Positions 1 to 7,870 are shown, numbered from the stretch's first letter. The stretch is DNA of 64,000 nucleotides from Paenibacillus sacheonensis (GCF_009909195.1 NZ_JAAAMU010000012.1:149126-213125), one strand, 5' to 3'. Made by a program: numbers and translations. The notes: generated by a model not told the origin, from the sequence alone.

Positions 1-727
1 GCGTCTCCATCGTAACGAGGTTGGGCACGGACACGATCTGCAGTTCCGCGGCATCCTCGATCGTGACGATTCGTTCATCGTCGGGGATAAATTGGGACAG
101 CGCATTGAGAAGCGTCGTTTTTCCGGAGCCTGTCCCGCCGCTGATGAAGATGTTGTATTTCGCCCGAACGAGCTTCTCCAACAGCGCGGCCGCCTCGTCC
201 GGAAGCACCTCGAGCTTGATCAGATCCTGCATCAGAAGCGGCTTGTCCGGAAATTTCCGAATCGTCATCGTCGGCCCTTTCAGCGCGATCGGCGGCAGCA
301 CGATATGAACGCGCGATCCGTCTTTCAGGCGGGCGTCCACGATGGGCGACGATTCGTTCACGACCCGGTTCACGCCGGCCACGACCGATTGGATTAAATC
401 CTCCAGCCGCTCCCGGCTTTCAAAACCGAACGGGAGGCGCATCAGCTGGCCGCCCCGCTCGACGAACAGCTCTTCATGACCGTTAATCATGATCTCCGTC
501 ACGGTGGGATCGTCCATTAAGGGTTGAATGAGATCGAGACCGCGGAAGGCGTGAAACAGCCGGCGGACCAATTGGATTTTCTCCCCCGCCGGCAGGGGAT
601 GCTCCGCGCACCAACCGAAAACGACGCGTTCGATCTTGGCCGTCAGTTCGCCGTCGGTTAAGGAGCTGTCCAATTCCAGCTGGCCCCGAATGCGCTCCTT
701 CAACAGCTGCACCGTTTCTTCATGCAT
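1..727 (-). CDS. cpaF: CpaF/TadA-type secretion ATPase (C-terminus beyond window)
   Basis: Hexameric ATPase that powers Flp/Tad pilus assembly or a related type II/IV secretion machine at the cytoplasmic membrane. The reverse strand reads through a family-typical N-terminal region, then a Walker A GGTGSGKTT about 205 residues in, followed by an acidic TIEDAAELQ stretch typical of VirB11/CpaF ATPases. The gene runs off the left edge, so the Walker B region and C-terminus are missing. Start at ATG 727 is chosen because AAGGAGG lies 8 nt upstream. It follows cpaE by 13 nt, so the two are surely co-transcribed and the rest of the tad operon should lie to the left. Family call is firm; the exact organelle (Flp pilus or competence-like system) is inferred. 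Confidence 0.9.
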   Translation of the reverse strand, partial: MHEETVQLLKERIRGQLELDSSLTDGELTAKIERVVFGWCAEHPLPAGEKIQLVRRLFHAFRGLDLIQPLMDDPTVTEIMINGHEELFVERGGQLMRLPFGFESRERLEDLIQSVVAGVNRVVNESSPIVDARLKDGSRVHIVLPPIALKGPTMTIRKFPDKPLLMQDLIKLEVLPDEAAALLEKLVRAKYNIFISGGTGSGKTTLLNALSQFIPDDERIVTIEDAAELQIVSVPNLVTMET

Positions 728-740
728 GATCCACGCCTCC

Positions 741-1844
741 TTACAAAATGCCGAGCTTGCGAACCAGGCCGTCCACGGCGCCCCTGTAATGGGGAACCAT
801 CGCGCCGGCCGCATTCAAATGATCGCCGCCCGCCCATTCCTCCACGTAAGGAAGCTGCGCGTCGAACCGCGGGGAGCTTCCTCCCTGCATGTCCGTCCGA
901 TGCGGCAAGGAGCCCTTCTGGACGAAGCGGAATTTCGGCTGCTGATCGCGGAAGGCTTGACCGAATTTACGGTCGGCATATCGCATCGCAAGCTCGTTCT
1001 TGCGCCCGCTGGCGGCATCCGGCGTCACGAGCCATAGAATCGTATCGCATGCCTCGAACACGGCGGTATGCAGAGCGTCCAGCCTGCTGTCCAAATCAAC
1101 GACGACGAAGCCGTAGTCGCCGGTGTCCACGATCGCGGCGATCAGACGCTTAGCTTGTTCTGCCCCTAGCGACAACCGCTCGTCCGGATTGTCGCAGGGC
1201 ATGAACATATCCATCCCCAGGGCAGGGTGCCTTCGGCGCAGCGCCGAGACGGCGGCAGCCCCTTTGCCAGGCTCCGATTGGAGTGCATACAGCAGTCTGG
1301 CAAAATCATCGCCTCCCCCGGCCGCATCCTCCGAGGCCAAAGAACCGTTCCACTGCTCGAGGTTCAAATAAAAGGATTGGACGCCCGATATGCTGGCATG
1401 CCTCGCCAGCTGCATGGCAAGCGTGGTCTTTCCCGTACCGCCCGATGCGGAGTATACAGCCGCAACCGCAGGTCCCTTCCCGCGTAGCGCCGGCTTCGGA
1501 AGCGCATGGCCGCCGGCAGCGTACAACGCGGTGAAGGCTTGAAGCAATTGCGGCAGCGGCTGATACTGCAGCAGTTCATTCGCGTGACGGGACTGCCCGC
1601 GAAAATCGACGAATGCAGCCGTCGAGATCGTCTGCGGCAGCTCGCCAACCTCCTCCAGCATCGCGGACTGCGCAGCCAATAGATCGACCGGATAGCCGCC
1701 GCGAATAAAACCGCGGAGCGCCGCAGCGTTCGTGAATGCGGTCAGCTGCCAGCTTTCGCCGAAAGCGGAATGACGAATATAATCGGCCAACCGCTCGATA
1801 TAGGCGCTTTCCTTTACCGCCACAACCAGATTTCGTTTGTTCAT
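741..1844 (-). CDS. cpaE: CpaE/TadZ-like pilus assembly ATPase (MinD/ParA fold)
   Basis: Likely localisation factor of the Tad pilus machine. The first ~125 residues look like a degenerate receiver-type domain. They are followed by a MinD/ParA ATPase domain with SASGGTGKTT as Walker A and VVVDLDSRLD as Walker B. The usual ParA signature lysine before GG is replaced by serine, so dimer-dependent ATP hydrolysis may be altered, as in other TadZ proteins. Start is uncertain: ATG 1844 gives the expected MNKRNLVV beginning and has a close GGAG; a GTG at 1859 is in frame but overlaps the stronger GAAGGAG. It is the first gene after a promoter and a terminator-like hairpin, and runs directly into cpaF. 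Confidence 0.82.
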   Translation of the reverse strand: MNKRNLVVAVKESAYIERLADYIRHSAFGESWQLTAFTNAAALRGFIRGGYPVDLLAAQSAMLEEVGELPQTISTAAFVDFRGQSRHANELLQYQPLPQLLQAFTALYAAGGHALPKPALRGKGPAVAAVYSASGGTGKTTLAMQLARHASISGVQSFYLNLEQWNGSLASEDAAGGGDDFARLLYALQSEPGKGAAAVSALRRRHPALGMDMFMPCDNPDERLSLGAEQAKRLIAAIVDTGDYGFVVVDLDSRLDALHTAVFEACDTILWLVTPDAASGRKNELAMRYADRKFGQAFRDQQPKFRFVQKGSLPHRTDMQGGSSPRFDAQLPYVEEWAGGDHLNAAGAMVPHYRGAVDGLVRKLGIL

Positions 1845-1888
1845 GATGCTCCATTCCACACTCCTTCAGGATGAGAGAAACGCAAAAA

Positions 1889-1935
1889 AGCACCATAACG
1901 ACGCAAGGTTCTGCGCAGTTACGGTGCTTCCGTAA
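1889..1935 (-). promoter_or_regulatory. Attenuator-like leader of the tad genes
   Basis: On the minus strand, between the promoter and cpaE, a long hairpin (arms about 1918-1928 and 1889-1900, inner stem from GCGCA/TGCGT) is followed by six U residues: an intrinsic terminator. Its 5' arm contains CCGTAA (1919-1924), which can instead pair with TTACGG (1930-1935) across a 5-nt loop. The two structures exclude each other. Seen directly in sequence; regulation by attenuation is inferred. Confidence 0.55.
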
Positions 1936-1958
1936 GCAAACTTTATTGAATTGACCAT

Positions 1959-1987
1959 AATTTACCATGGAAGTCTTAGGGTGTCAA
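1959..1987 (-). promoter_or_regulatory. SigA-type promoter of cpaE-cpaF
   Basis: TTGACA (1982-1987), 17-nt spacer, TAAATT (1959-1964) on the minus strand. Predicted transcription start is near 1952, only about 17 nt before the attenuator hairpin pair. Confidence 0.7.
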
Positions 1988-2033
1988 CCCTTCTCCACGC
2001 AAACTTACGACATGATTTCAAGCCTCTCTTACG

Positions 2034-2072
2034 AACTTATTAGTTGCTTGTTATTTGTAAGTTAGATATAAT
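2034..2072 (+). promoter_or_regulatory. Nitroreductase promoter with inverted-repeat operator
   Basis: TTGCTT (2044-2049), 17-nt spacer, TATAAT (2067-2072). AACTTA (2034-2039) and TAAGTT (2058-2063) form an inverted repeat around the -35 box, and further ACTTAC-like half-sites lie just upstream at 2001-2032. Such an arrangement suits a MarR/DUF24 (HxlR)-type redox repressor, as known for nitroreductases under YodB in B. subtilis. Operator identity is inferred. Confidence 0.5.
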
Positions 2073-2146
2073 TGGGTTAGTAACGACATAAAAAATGAGT
2101 TACTTAATTTTACATTTTACCCACATACGGAGAGGAAGAATTCATA

Positions 2147-2785
2147 ATGAACACAACCAATACATCGGCTGCCTTGACGGCGGAACAAGTCATGCGCGCC
2201 CGCAATTCCGTACGCAAATATAAGAAAGACGTAGTCGTTCCCGAAGCCGACCTGAACGAAATCCTTGAGCTCGCGGCAGCTGCTCCTTCCTCGTGGAACC
2301 TGCAGCAATGGCGCTTCCTGGTCGTACAGGAACAAGCGCAAAAAGATCTTATCCTGCCGATCGCATACGGCCAGCAGCAAGTGTCCGACGCTTCGGCTGT
2401 CATCATCGTCCTAGGCGACCTGCAAGCCAACATCACGGGCCGCGAAATCTTCGAAGGCGCCGTGGCAGCAGGCCATATGCCGAAAGAAGTCGCAGACTCG
2501 ATGATCGCTCAAATCGACGGCGCGTATTCGTTCGAACAGGTTGCGCGCGACGAAGCGAACAAGAATGCCGCTTTCGCAGCTATGCAGCTGATGCTCGCAG
2601 CCAAAGCGAAAGGCTACGATACCGTTCCGATGGGCGGCTTCGACAAAGAGAAACTCGTTCAAGCATTGAACATTCCTTCGCGTTATATCCCGGTCGTTAT
2701 GATCGCGCTCGGCGAAGCCGCGGCTCCTGCGCATGCGTCCGCTCGCCTGCCGCTTAGCAAGCTCGTTATCAACGAATCGTTCTAA
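2147..2785 (+). CDS. Nitroreductase family FMN-dependent oxidoreductase
   Basis: A 212-residue single-domain flavoprotein of the NfsB/YdgI/YodC type that uses NAD(P)H to reduce nitro compounds or quinones in the cytosol. The family FMN-binding start motif RNSVRKYK lies near residue 22, followed by the AAAAPSSWNLQQW loop that contacts flavin, and a PMGGFDKEKL segment with a basic residue near the C-terminus. GGAGAGGAAGAATTCATA before ATG 2147 supplies a ribosome site. It stands alone between divergent cpaE and convergent ndk. The promoter carries a palindrome typical of redox-responsive repression. The physiological substrate cannot be told from sequence. Confidence 0.88.
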   Translation: MNTTNTSAALTAEQVMRARNSVRKYKKDVVVPEADLNEILELAAAAPSSWNLQQWRFLVVQEQAQKDLILPIAYGQQQVSDASAVIIVLGDLQANITGREIFEGAVAAGHMPKEVADSMIAQIDGAYSFEQVARDEANKNAAFAAMQLMLAAKAKGYDTVPMGGFDKEKLVQALNIPSRYIPVVMIALGEAAAPAHASARLPLSKLVINESF

Positions 2786-2815
2786 TCTCGTTACCCATGC
2801 TCTTATAAATATCAA

Positions 2816-2853
2816 AAAGCCCTCCGTTCTCCATCAGAGACCGAGAGGGCTTT
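2816..2853. terminator. Bidirectional terminator between nitroreductase and ndk
   Basis: AAAGCCCTC (2816-2824) pairs with GAGGGCTTT (2845-2853), with A- and T-rich flanks on both sides; it serves the convergent nitroreductase (+) and ndk (-). Confidence 0.8.
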
Positions 2854-2898
2854 CTTATTGTCCTGCCAATACGCTGAATCGAACGGGAAGAGTAAATG

Positions 2899-3381
2899 CT
2901 AATGCACCGTATGTTCGCCGCCATGATCGATCGGGTTAACGCCGAGCAGGTCAAACGAATGGGGGGCGGCATGCCTTCCGAAGAACAGCCCGATCTCCCT
3001 TGCCGCGCTGGCCGGGGAATCGGATCCATGCACGATATTGCCTGCGATATCCATCGCAAAGTCGCCTCGAATCGTTCCCGGCGACGCCTCGACGGGATTC
3101 GTCTTGCCGATCAGCGCGCGCGCATTCTCGACCGCATGTTCGCCTTGCCAGATCATGGCGCACACCGGGCCGGACGTTAAATAATCGACGAGCTCGCCGA
3201 AAAACGGTTTTGCTTTCAAGTCGCCGTAATGCTGCTCCGCCAGCGCGCGGTCAATATGCAGCAATTCGATTGCCGCCAGCTTGAATCCCTTCTGCTCGAA
3301 CCGCGTGATGATCGGACCGATTAATCCCCTGCTCACGCCATCCGGTTTTACCATGACAAATGTCTGTTCCTGCCGCGTCAT
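2899..3381 (-). CDS. ndk: Nucleoside diphosphate kinase
   Basis: Transfers the gamma phosphate of ATP to NDPs through a phospho-histidine. The product of ~160 residues carries the family start [16 protein letters not shown] and the active-site histidine H118 in [10 protein letters not shown]. It is slightly longer than the usual ~148 residues because of a C-terminal extension after GLFFGRHA. Start at ATG 3381 is preferred over TTG 3387 because GGAAGGAG sits 7 nt upstream of the ATG. It is a monocistronic-looking gene convergent with the nitroreductase. Confidence 0.95.
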   Translation of the reverse strand: MTRQEQTFVMVKPDGVSRGLIGPIITRFEQKGFKLAAIELLHIDRALAEQHYGDLKAKPFFGELVDYLTSGPVCAMIWQGEHAVENARALIGKTNPVEASPGTIRGDFAMDIAGNIVHGSDSPASAAREIGLFFGRHAAPHSFDLLGVNPIDHGGEHTVH

Positions 3382-3573
3382 AGCCAATCTCCTTCCGTGG
3401 TTACCTTGCCATGCATTCTGCCGTTTGGACAGAAAAACGGCGCAGACGCCCTCTCGGGCCGCACCGTTCCTATAACATCAGTATTCCACGGACGGGAGAT
3501 TTTATTCAGGCTCGCTTCCTGTATTCCGCCTTTTCGAATTGCGCTTCTACGCTTCTTTCTCCCGGGATCGTAC

Positions 3574-5364
3574 CTATTCCTCCGTCAGCGCCAAGAACGC
3601 ATCCACGTCTTCCAGCAGCAGCGCCACCGCTTCCCGCCAGAAATCGGGCTGATCCAGCCTTACGCCCAGATGCTTCTCGCCCAGCTCTTCCACCGTCATC
3701 AATCCCGTATCCCGCAGGAGCGAGACGTAGCGCTCCGCGAACGACGCGCCTTCCTTCTTCGCGATGGCGTAGATGCCGCCGCTGAACAGGTAGCCGAACG
3801 TATACGGGAAGTTATAGAACGGAACGTCCGTCAGGTAAAAATGCAGCTTCGCCGCCCAGAAGTGCGGGTGCAGCTCGCCAAGCGCGCCGCTGAATGCCTC
3901 CCGCTGCGCTTCTTCCATCAGTCCGTTCAGCTCTTCTTGACTGACCATGCCTGCGCTGCGTTTCTCGTAGAAACGCGTCTCGAACAGGAAGCGCGCGTGG
4001 ATATTCATGAAGAAAGCAACCGCATTCTGCAGCTTCTCGTCCAGCAGCGCCAGCTTCTCATCGCGTTCCGTCGCCGCTTCCAGCGCGGAATCCGCCACGA
4101 TCATTTCGGCGAAGGTCGAGGCCGTCTCCGCTACGTTCATCGCGTATTCCTGCGCTAGCGGCGGCAGGTCGTTCATCACATGCTGGTGATAAGCGTGGCC
4201 GAGCTCGTGCGCCAGCGTCGATACGTTGTCCGGCGTACCGGAATACGTCATGAATATACGCGTCTGCTCGCTCTTCGGGAACGCCGTGCAGAAACCGCCG
4301 GGGCGTTTGCCGGGACGGTCTTCCGCCTCGATCCAGGCGTCCTTGAACGCCATTTCCGTAAAATCGGCCAAGTCCGGGCTGAACGCGCCGAACTGCTCCT
4401 TGATGAATGCCGCCGCCTCGTCGTAGGAAACCTTCTTCTCCGTCTGACCGAGCGGCGCGGCGACATCATGCCAGTCGAGCTTCTTCAGCCCGAGCAGCTT
4501 CGCTTTTCGTTCCAAATAACGAACCAGCTTCGGCTTGCCTTCCGTAACGGCGGACCACATCGCATTCAACGTCGCTTCGCTCATCCGGTTGATTTCGAGC
4601 GGTTCTTTCAGTATCGATTTCCAGCCGCGCTTATCGTACAGCTTCAAGCGGAAACCGGAAATCCGGTTCAACGTGTCCGCGCATAGATCGGCCTGCTCGC
4701 CCCAGACGCGTTCCCACTCGGCAAAAGCCGCTTCTCGCACGGAACGGTTGCTGTTCGAGAGCCGGTTGAACATCTGTCCGGCAGAAAGCTGCTTCACGGT
4801 ACCGTCTTCTTCGGTCGCATCGAAACGAATGCGGGAGACGATCGTGTTATAGAAATCTCCCCAGCCATGATAACCGTCGACCGCCAGTTCGCCAGCCAGC
4901 GCTTCCTGCTCGGGAGGAAGCTTTTCCTTCGACGCTTCGCGGCGCTCGTTCAGCACGAACGCAACCGGAGCGGCTTCGGCGGATTGCAGCCATGCCTGCC
5001 AGGAAGCATCGTCCGTGCGAAGCAGCTTCTCGTCAAAGCTCGTCAGCGCCGCATTGAATTTGGCCGACATCGTCTTCACCCGGTCGTTCAGGCCATTCGC
5101 GGCCGCGTCCTTCATCTGCTGCGCCTGCAGGCAGGACACGAACGAGTCCGACTGGCGAATTCGAAGCAGAATGGATTGCACGGAGGCCGTCCAGTTCGTC
5201 AACTGTTCCGCCGACGGAGCCGCGCCTGCTGCCAGCGCCGCAAGTTCTCCCGTCAGCGATTCGATATCCCGCTCCATACCGGCTAGCTCTGCCAGGAATG
5301 CCGCCGAATTCGAGCCGCCCTCGTAAATTACGTCCAAGTCCCAAGTCATTGGATAATTTGTCAT
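3574..5364 (-). CDS. pepF: M3 family oligoendopeptidase F-type metalloprotease
   Basis: Cytosolic zinc oligopeptidase of the pepF/M3 family, 596 residues, the usual length of the clade. The zinc site HELGH is at residues 386-390 inside TLAHELGHAYHQHV, and the downstream helix carries AETASTFAEM with the third ligand glutamate. The N-terminal helical lobe (1-200) is typical. No signal peptide. GGAG precedes ATG 5364 by 11 nt. Directly upstream of that ribosome site lies an array of three 73-bp structured repeats (5385-5566), so the mRNA leader would carry them. Peptide turnover is the likely role; specificity is unknown. Confidence 0.93.
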   Translation of the reverse strand: MTNYPMTWDLDVIYEGGSNSAAFLAELAGMERDIESLTGELAALAAGAAPSAEQLTNWTASVQSILLRIRQSDSFVSCLQAQQMKDAAANGLNDRVKTMSAKFNAALTSFDEKLLRTDDASWQAWLQSAEAAPVAFVLNERREASKEKLPPEQEALAGELAVDGYHGWGDFYNTIVSRIRFDATEEDGTVKQLSAGQMFNRLSNSNRSVREAAFAEWERVWGEQADLCADTLNRISGFRLKLYDKRGWKSILKEPLEINRMSEATLNAMWSAVTEGKPKLVRYLERKAKLLGLKKLDWHDVAAPLGQTEKKVSYDEAAAFIKEQFGAFSPDLADFTEMAFKDAWIEAEDRPGKRPGGFCTAFPKSEQTRIFMTYSGTPDNVSTLAHELGHAYHQHVMNDLPPLAQEYAMNVAETASTFAEMIVADSALEAATERDEKLALLDEKLQNAVAFFMNIHARFLFETRFYEKRSAGMVSQEELNGLMEEAQREAFSGALGELHPHFWAAKLHFYLTDVPFYNFPYTFGYLFSGGIYAIAKKEGASFAERYVSLLRDTGLMTVEELGEKHLGVRLDQPDFWREAVALLLEDVDAFLALTEE

Positions 5365-5384
5365 TATGTCGTCATCTCCTAAAA

Positions 5385-5566
5385 GGTTTTGCGGGCGCAG
5401 CCCGCCGCCGGTTATCCGGCGGAAAAAGCAAAAACTGCCTCGGAAGCATAAGCTTAAGGTTTTGCGGGCGCAGCCCGCCGCCGGTTATCCGGCGGAAAAA
5501 GCAAAAACTGCCTCGGAAGCATAAGCTTAAGGTTTTGCGAACGAAGCCCGCCGCCGGTTATCCCCG
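5385..5566. repeat. Tandem structured repeat array A (73-bp units)
   Basis: Two full units (5385-5457, 5458-5530) are nearly identical and a third is partial and diverged (5531-5566). Each unit holds TTTTGC...GCAAAA as outer arms, a GCGGGC/GCCCGC hairpin and a CCGCCGG-TTAT-CCGGCGG hairpin. A related array is at 13091-13303. In pepF orientation the last unit ends a few bases before the Shine-Dalgarno sequence. Confidence 0.9.
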
Positions 5567-5578
5567 CCGCTCTTCGCG

Positions 5579-5640
5579 TTGCGTAATGGACGGCATCGGT
5601 GTATAACTGATTATAACGGTAACGTTGTCCCTTTTACCAA
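5579..5640. promoter_or_regulatory. Divergent promoters for yycC (+) and pepF (-)
   Basis: Plus strand: TTGCGT (5579-5584), 17 nt, TATAAC (5602-5607), leading to yycC. Minus strand: TATAAT (5610-5615) with a weak TTGGTA 19 nt upstream (5635-5640), leading to pepF through the repeat array. The boxes overlap, so the two directions may compete. Confidence 0.45.
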
Positions 5641-5706
5641 TCCTATGCAGTCCAAGCTTCCGTTCATAACAAGGGCAAGGCCTACGAAAATAAGGAGTTG
5701 ACACCG

Positions 5707-5892
5707 ATGTCCCAACCATTGCAGCTATCTGCCGAGACCGCCGTTAAGCTGTCCAAGGAGCTGAACGTTCCGCTGGAGCATCTCATGCATATGCCGAAGC
5801 ATATTTTGTTGCAGAAAATCGCCGAGCTGGCCGCCAAGGCAGCCGCCGAATCCGAGAGCAAACCCGAGGTTGAAGGAGACGGCAAGCCGTGA
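5707..5892 (+). CDS. yycC: YycC-like small protein
   Basis: A 61-residue cytosolic protein that closely follows the B. subtilis YycC pattern: a LQLSAETAVKLSKELNVPLE segment, then LMHMPKHILLQKIAEL, ending in an acidic tail. Function of the family is unknown. Start at ATG 5707 is chosen because AAGGAG is 9 nt upstream; the in-frame TTG at 5698 would touch the ribosome site. Its stop codon overlaps the GTG start of the next gene, so the two are translationally coupled. Confidence 0.8.
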   Translation: MSQPLQLSAETAVKLSKELNVPLEHLMHMPKHILLQKIAELAAKAAAESESKPEVEGDGKP

Positions 5893-6125
5893 TTCCCTTC
5901 GAACGCTCCTGGCCGTACGACATCATCATGAAGGACGTCTACGTCTCCTCCTGTCCGTTCTGCGGCCAGGATAACGTCCTGCTCCCGCTCCGGCCGAGAG
6001 AAATCCCCGACATCCACACCGGCAAGAAGAAGCTGCTCGTCTTCCCCTGCTGCCGGAACCGGGTCACCGTCGTGGATGCGGACCAAGACTACCTTCTGAC
6101 CGATACCGTGCTGCGGCGCGCCTAA
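5889..6125 (+). CDS. Small cysteine-rich protein, putative zinc binding
   Basis: A 78-residue protein of unknown function. It contains CPFCG near residue 22 and PCC near residue 54, a spacing that could hold one metal ion in a ribbon-like fold, separated by PLRPREIPDIHTGKKKLL. GTG 5889 is taken as start because GAAGGAG lies 10 nt upstream and it overlaps the yycC stop; a shorter start at ATG 5928 lacks a ribosome site. Pairing with yycC and a shared terminator suggest one transcript. Metal binding is inferred from the cysteines only. Confidence 0.65.
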   Translation: MIPFERSWPYDIIMKDVYVSSCPFCGQDNVLLPLRPREIPDIHTGKKKLLVFPCCRNRVTVVDADQDYLLTDTVLRRA

Positions 6126-6165
6126 TGCTGCCCGGCAAGGCATCTGAATCCCGGCTTCAACGGCA

Positions 6166-6221
6166 AAGAACCTCCACATCCCCGTGCTCTCAGGCAGCCG
6201 CGAGGGTGGAGGTTCTTTTTT
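6166..6221 (+). terminator. Terminator of the yycC operon
   Basis: AGAACCTCCAC (from 6167) pairs with GTGGAGGTTCT (to 6215), followed by a run of T residues to 6221. Confidence 0.85.
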
Positions 6222-6280
6222 GTCGCTTACTTGTCTGCAGCATAACTCATATGCAATACAACTCATTCGGCCAGCACCAT

Positions 6281-6532
6281 TCAATCCCGGGGATAATTGA
6301 CGCTCATAATATCCATGAAAGGAACCTTGTCCAATCCGTCCGCCGTATCCACATGGACCCTGCCCGTTCGGGAATCCATCTTCGAAATTTGCCCCCGCAC
6401 GGTCTCTTCTCTTCCCCAAACGGTCAGCAGAATCACGGATTCCTCCTGAAAGGCTTCCACCAGCTGATTTCCTATTTCCTCCAGAACGAACTCGTCTCTG
6501 GTAGGTCTCTTCGGTATTTTCGCTTTTGCCAC
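6281..6532 (-). CDS. YolD-like protein
   Basis: About 83 residues. The pattern RPTRDEFVLEE, then VILLTVWGREETVRGQISKMD and a final DIMSV matches the YolD-like family (PF08863), often found next to Y-family polymerases (UvrX/ImuB) in Firmicutes. Here no polymerase is adjacent, so any DNA-damage role is inference. Two GTG starts are possible (6541 and 6532). The latter gives MAKAKIPKRP and leaves about 10 nt to an AAGG ribosome site, so it is preferred. Monocistronic. Confidence 0.6.
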   Translation of the reverse strand: MAKAKIPKRPTRDEFVLEEIGNQLVEAFQEESVILLTVWGREETVRGQISKMDSRTGRVHVDTADGLDKVPFMDIMSVNYPRD

Positions 6533-6686
6533 ATTCGTCACGCCTTCGCTTCATAGCTTGAACCTCTATCATAATATGAATGGCCCATTTGGGAAATGGT
6601 AATTATCTTTTTGCGGGCGAATTTTAATAAATCGCCGCCGCGAGCGATTATCGAAGAGCCTACCAATCGGATCGGTCCGATGACGC

Positions 6687-6726
6687 AAGAACGCCCGCCG
6701 AGATCGTCTCGGGCGGGCGTTCTTCT
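6687..6726. terminator. Hairpin downstream of the DUF2225 gene
   Basis: AAGAACGCCCGCC pairs with GGGCGGGCGTTCTT, with an inner GAGA/TCTC stem. It lies between the start of the YolD-like gene and the end of the DUF2225 gene and most likely ends the latter's transcript. Confidence 0.7.
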
Positions 6727-6778
6727 TATAGACAGCTGACAGTGTGCCTGCGCAGCGGACGGTCACCCGAAACGAGAG

Positions 6779-7471
6779 TCATGCAATGCCCTCGGCCGTC
6801 TCCTCGTCGAGGCCCATCTGCGCTTCGCGAATCATCTGCCATTGCTCCCGGCTAGCGCGGATCATCGCGGCATCCGTAATTTTCTTATCGTTCACGACGC
6901 GGGAGAACCAGCGGACGGCCAGCCGCGGATCTCCGACGCGACGGTGCAGTTCGCCGATCAGATACATCAGCTTGGCATTGTTCAGCGATACGCCCTCCGT
7001 CTCGAACACCGCGATATAAGCGTCCAGCGAGTGACGGAGAAACCGCTGCTCCTGCTCCGCGTTGCCTTCGGAGCGATAGAGCCACGCGATATGATGAAGA
7101 AGCCCTGCGATTACCCGCTCCTTCTCGCCGATGATGCCCGCGCAGAGTAAGCCGAGCTTGCAGCAGATCAGCGCCTGCTCTCTCGTCCGGCTGCCGCCGA
7201 AATCCCGGTGAATCCAGCGCGAGCCTGCTTGCTCGTAGTAAGCCTTTTTTTGGGCATCCGTCAATCTCGAAGCGCCGTTCTCCGTCGAGGAGAAGCCGCA
7301 GTCCGGACAAACCCAAACGATGTAATAATCCGGGTTGATGTCATTGGCATACAAGGCGCGAAAATCGGAATCCCTGCTTGCCGCTTTCTTGAAGCTCGGG
7401 CGGACGCGCGATGTTGGATAGGAACGCTCGCAGCAAATGCATGTTTTGGTCGTCGCGTACAGAGGTTCCAT
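6779..7471 (-). CDS. DUF2225 protein (Cys-pair domain plus TPR-like helices)
   Basis: A 230-residue cytosolic protein of the DUF2225 family found across Firmicutes. The N-terminus has a CICC cluster (residues ~11-14) and a CPDCG pair (~55-58) that can form a metal-binding knuckle. The rest is helical with TPR-like segments: LLHHIAWLYRSEGN, LMYLIGELHRRVGD and AVRWFSRVV. GGAG lies 10 nt before ATG 7471. It is followed on the same strand by a terminator and preceded 21 nt upstream by the hemoglobin gene, so the two may be co-transcribed. Function is unknown. Confidence 0.82.
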   Translation of the reverse strand: MEPLYATTKTCICCERSYPTSRVRPSFKKAASRDSDFRALYANDINPDYYIVWVCPDCGFSSTENGASRLTDAQKKAYYEQAGSRWIHRDFGGSRTREQALICCKLGLLCAGIIGEKERVIAGLLHHIAWLYRSEGNAEQEQRFLRHSLDAYIAVFETEGVSLNNAKLMYLIGELHRRVGDPRLAVRWFSRVVNDKKITDAAMIRASREQWQMIREAQMGLDEETAEGIA

Positions 7472-7492
7472 CTCATCACGTCTCCAGGTCGT

Positions 7493-7870
7493 TTAAGGTT
7501 GGTTAATAAAATGATGCGCCGGCCCCGAAAGCCGCACCAGGATCAGCTCCTGCAGCTCGTCCGGCAAATCGGTCTCGGCCAGCGCGGCGCGCATGCAGCC
7601 CAGCCAAGCTTCGGCACGCTCGGGCGTAATCGGGAAGGGCAAATGACGCGCCCGCATCATGGGATGGCCGTGTTGGTCGGAATAGAGAGACGGCCCGCCG
7701 AAGAACTGCGATAGAAACAATGTTTGCCGCTCCATGACCGGATCGATATCAGCCGGGAACAGCGGTCCGATCAGAGGATTCTTCAGTACCTTAGGATAAA
7801 AGGCCTCTACGATCTTTCTGATTCCTTCGACTCCCCCGACCGCTTCAAAAATAGTGCTATAGTTATTCAT
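7493..7870 (-). CDS. Group II truncated hemoglobin (trHbO)
   Basis: Small heme protein of the GlbO/YjbI type. The ~125-residue product has the family marks FYPKVL and LIGPLFP, a GHPMMRARHLPFPI segment with the proximal heme histidine (H76), and a late tryptophan in AEAWLGCM (G8 position), the hallmark of groups II and III. Known relatives bind oxygen or NO and protect from peroxide and nitrosative stress. Start is uncertain: ATG 7870 (MNNYST) is favoured, since CGGAG abuts the other candidate ATG 7882. It lies upstream of the DUF2225 gene with a 21-nt gap. Confidence 0.88.
   Translation of the reverse strand: MNNYSTIFEAVGGVEGIRKIVEAFYPKVLKNPLIGPLFPADIDPVMERQTLFLSQFFGGPSLYSDQHGHPMMRARHLPFPITPERAEAWLGCMRAALAETDLPDELQELILVRLSGPAHHFINQP

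Noticed and set aside
1889..1952. c-di-GMP (GEMM) riboswitch upstream of the tad genes
   Set aside because: The conserved GEMM core sequences and tetraloop receptor are not present; only a terminator/antiterminator pair is visible.
5385..5566. CRISPR array
   Set aside because: Units are contiguous 73-bp tandem repeats without unique spacers, and no cas genes are near.
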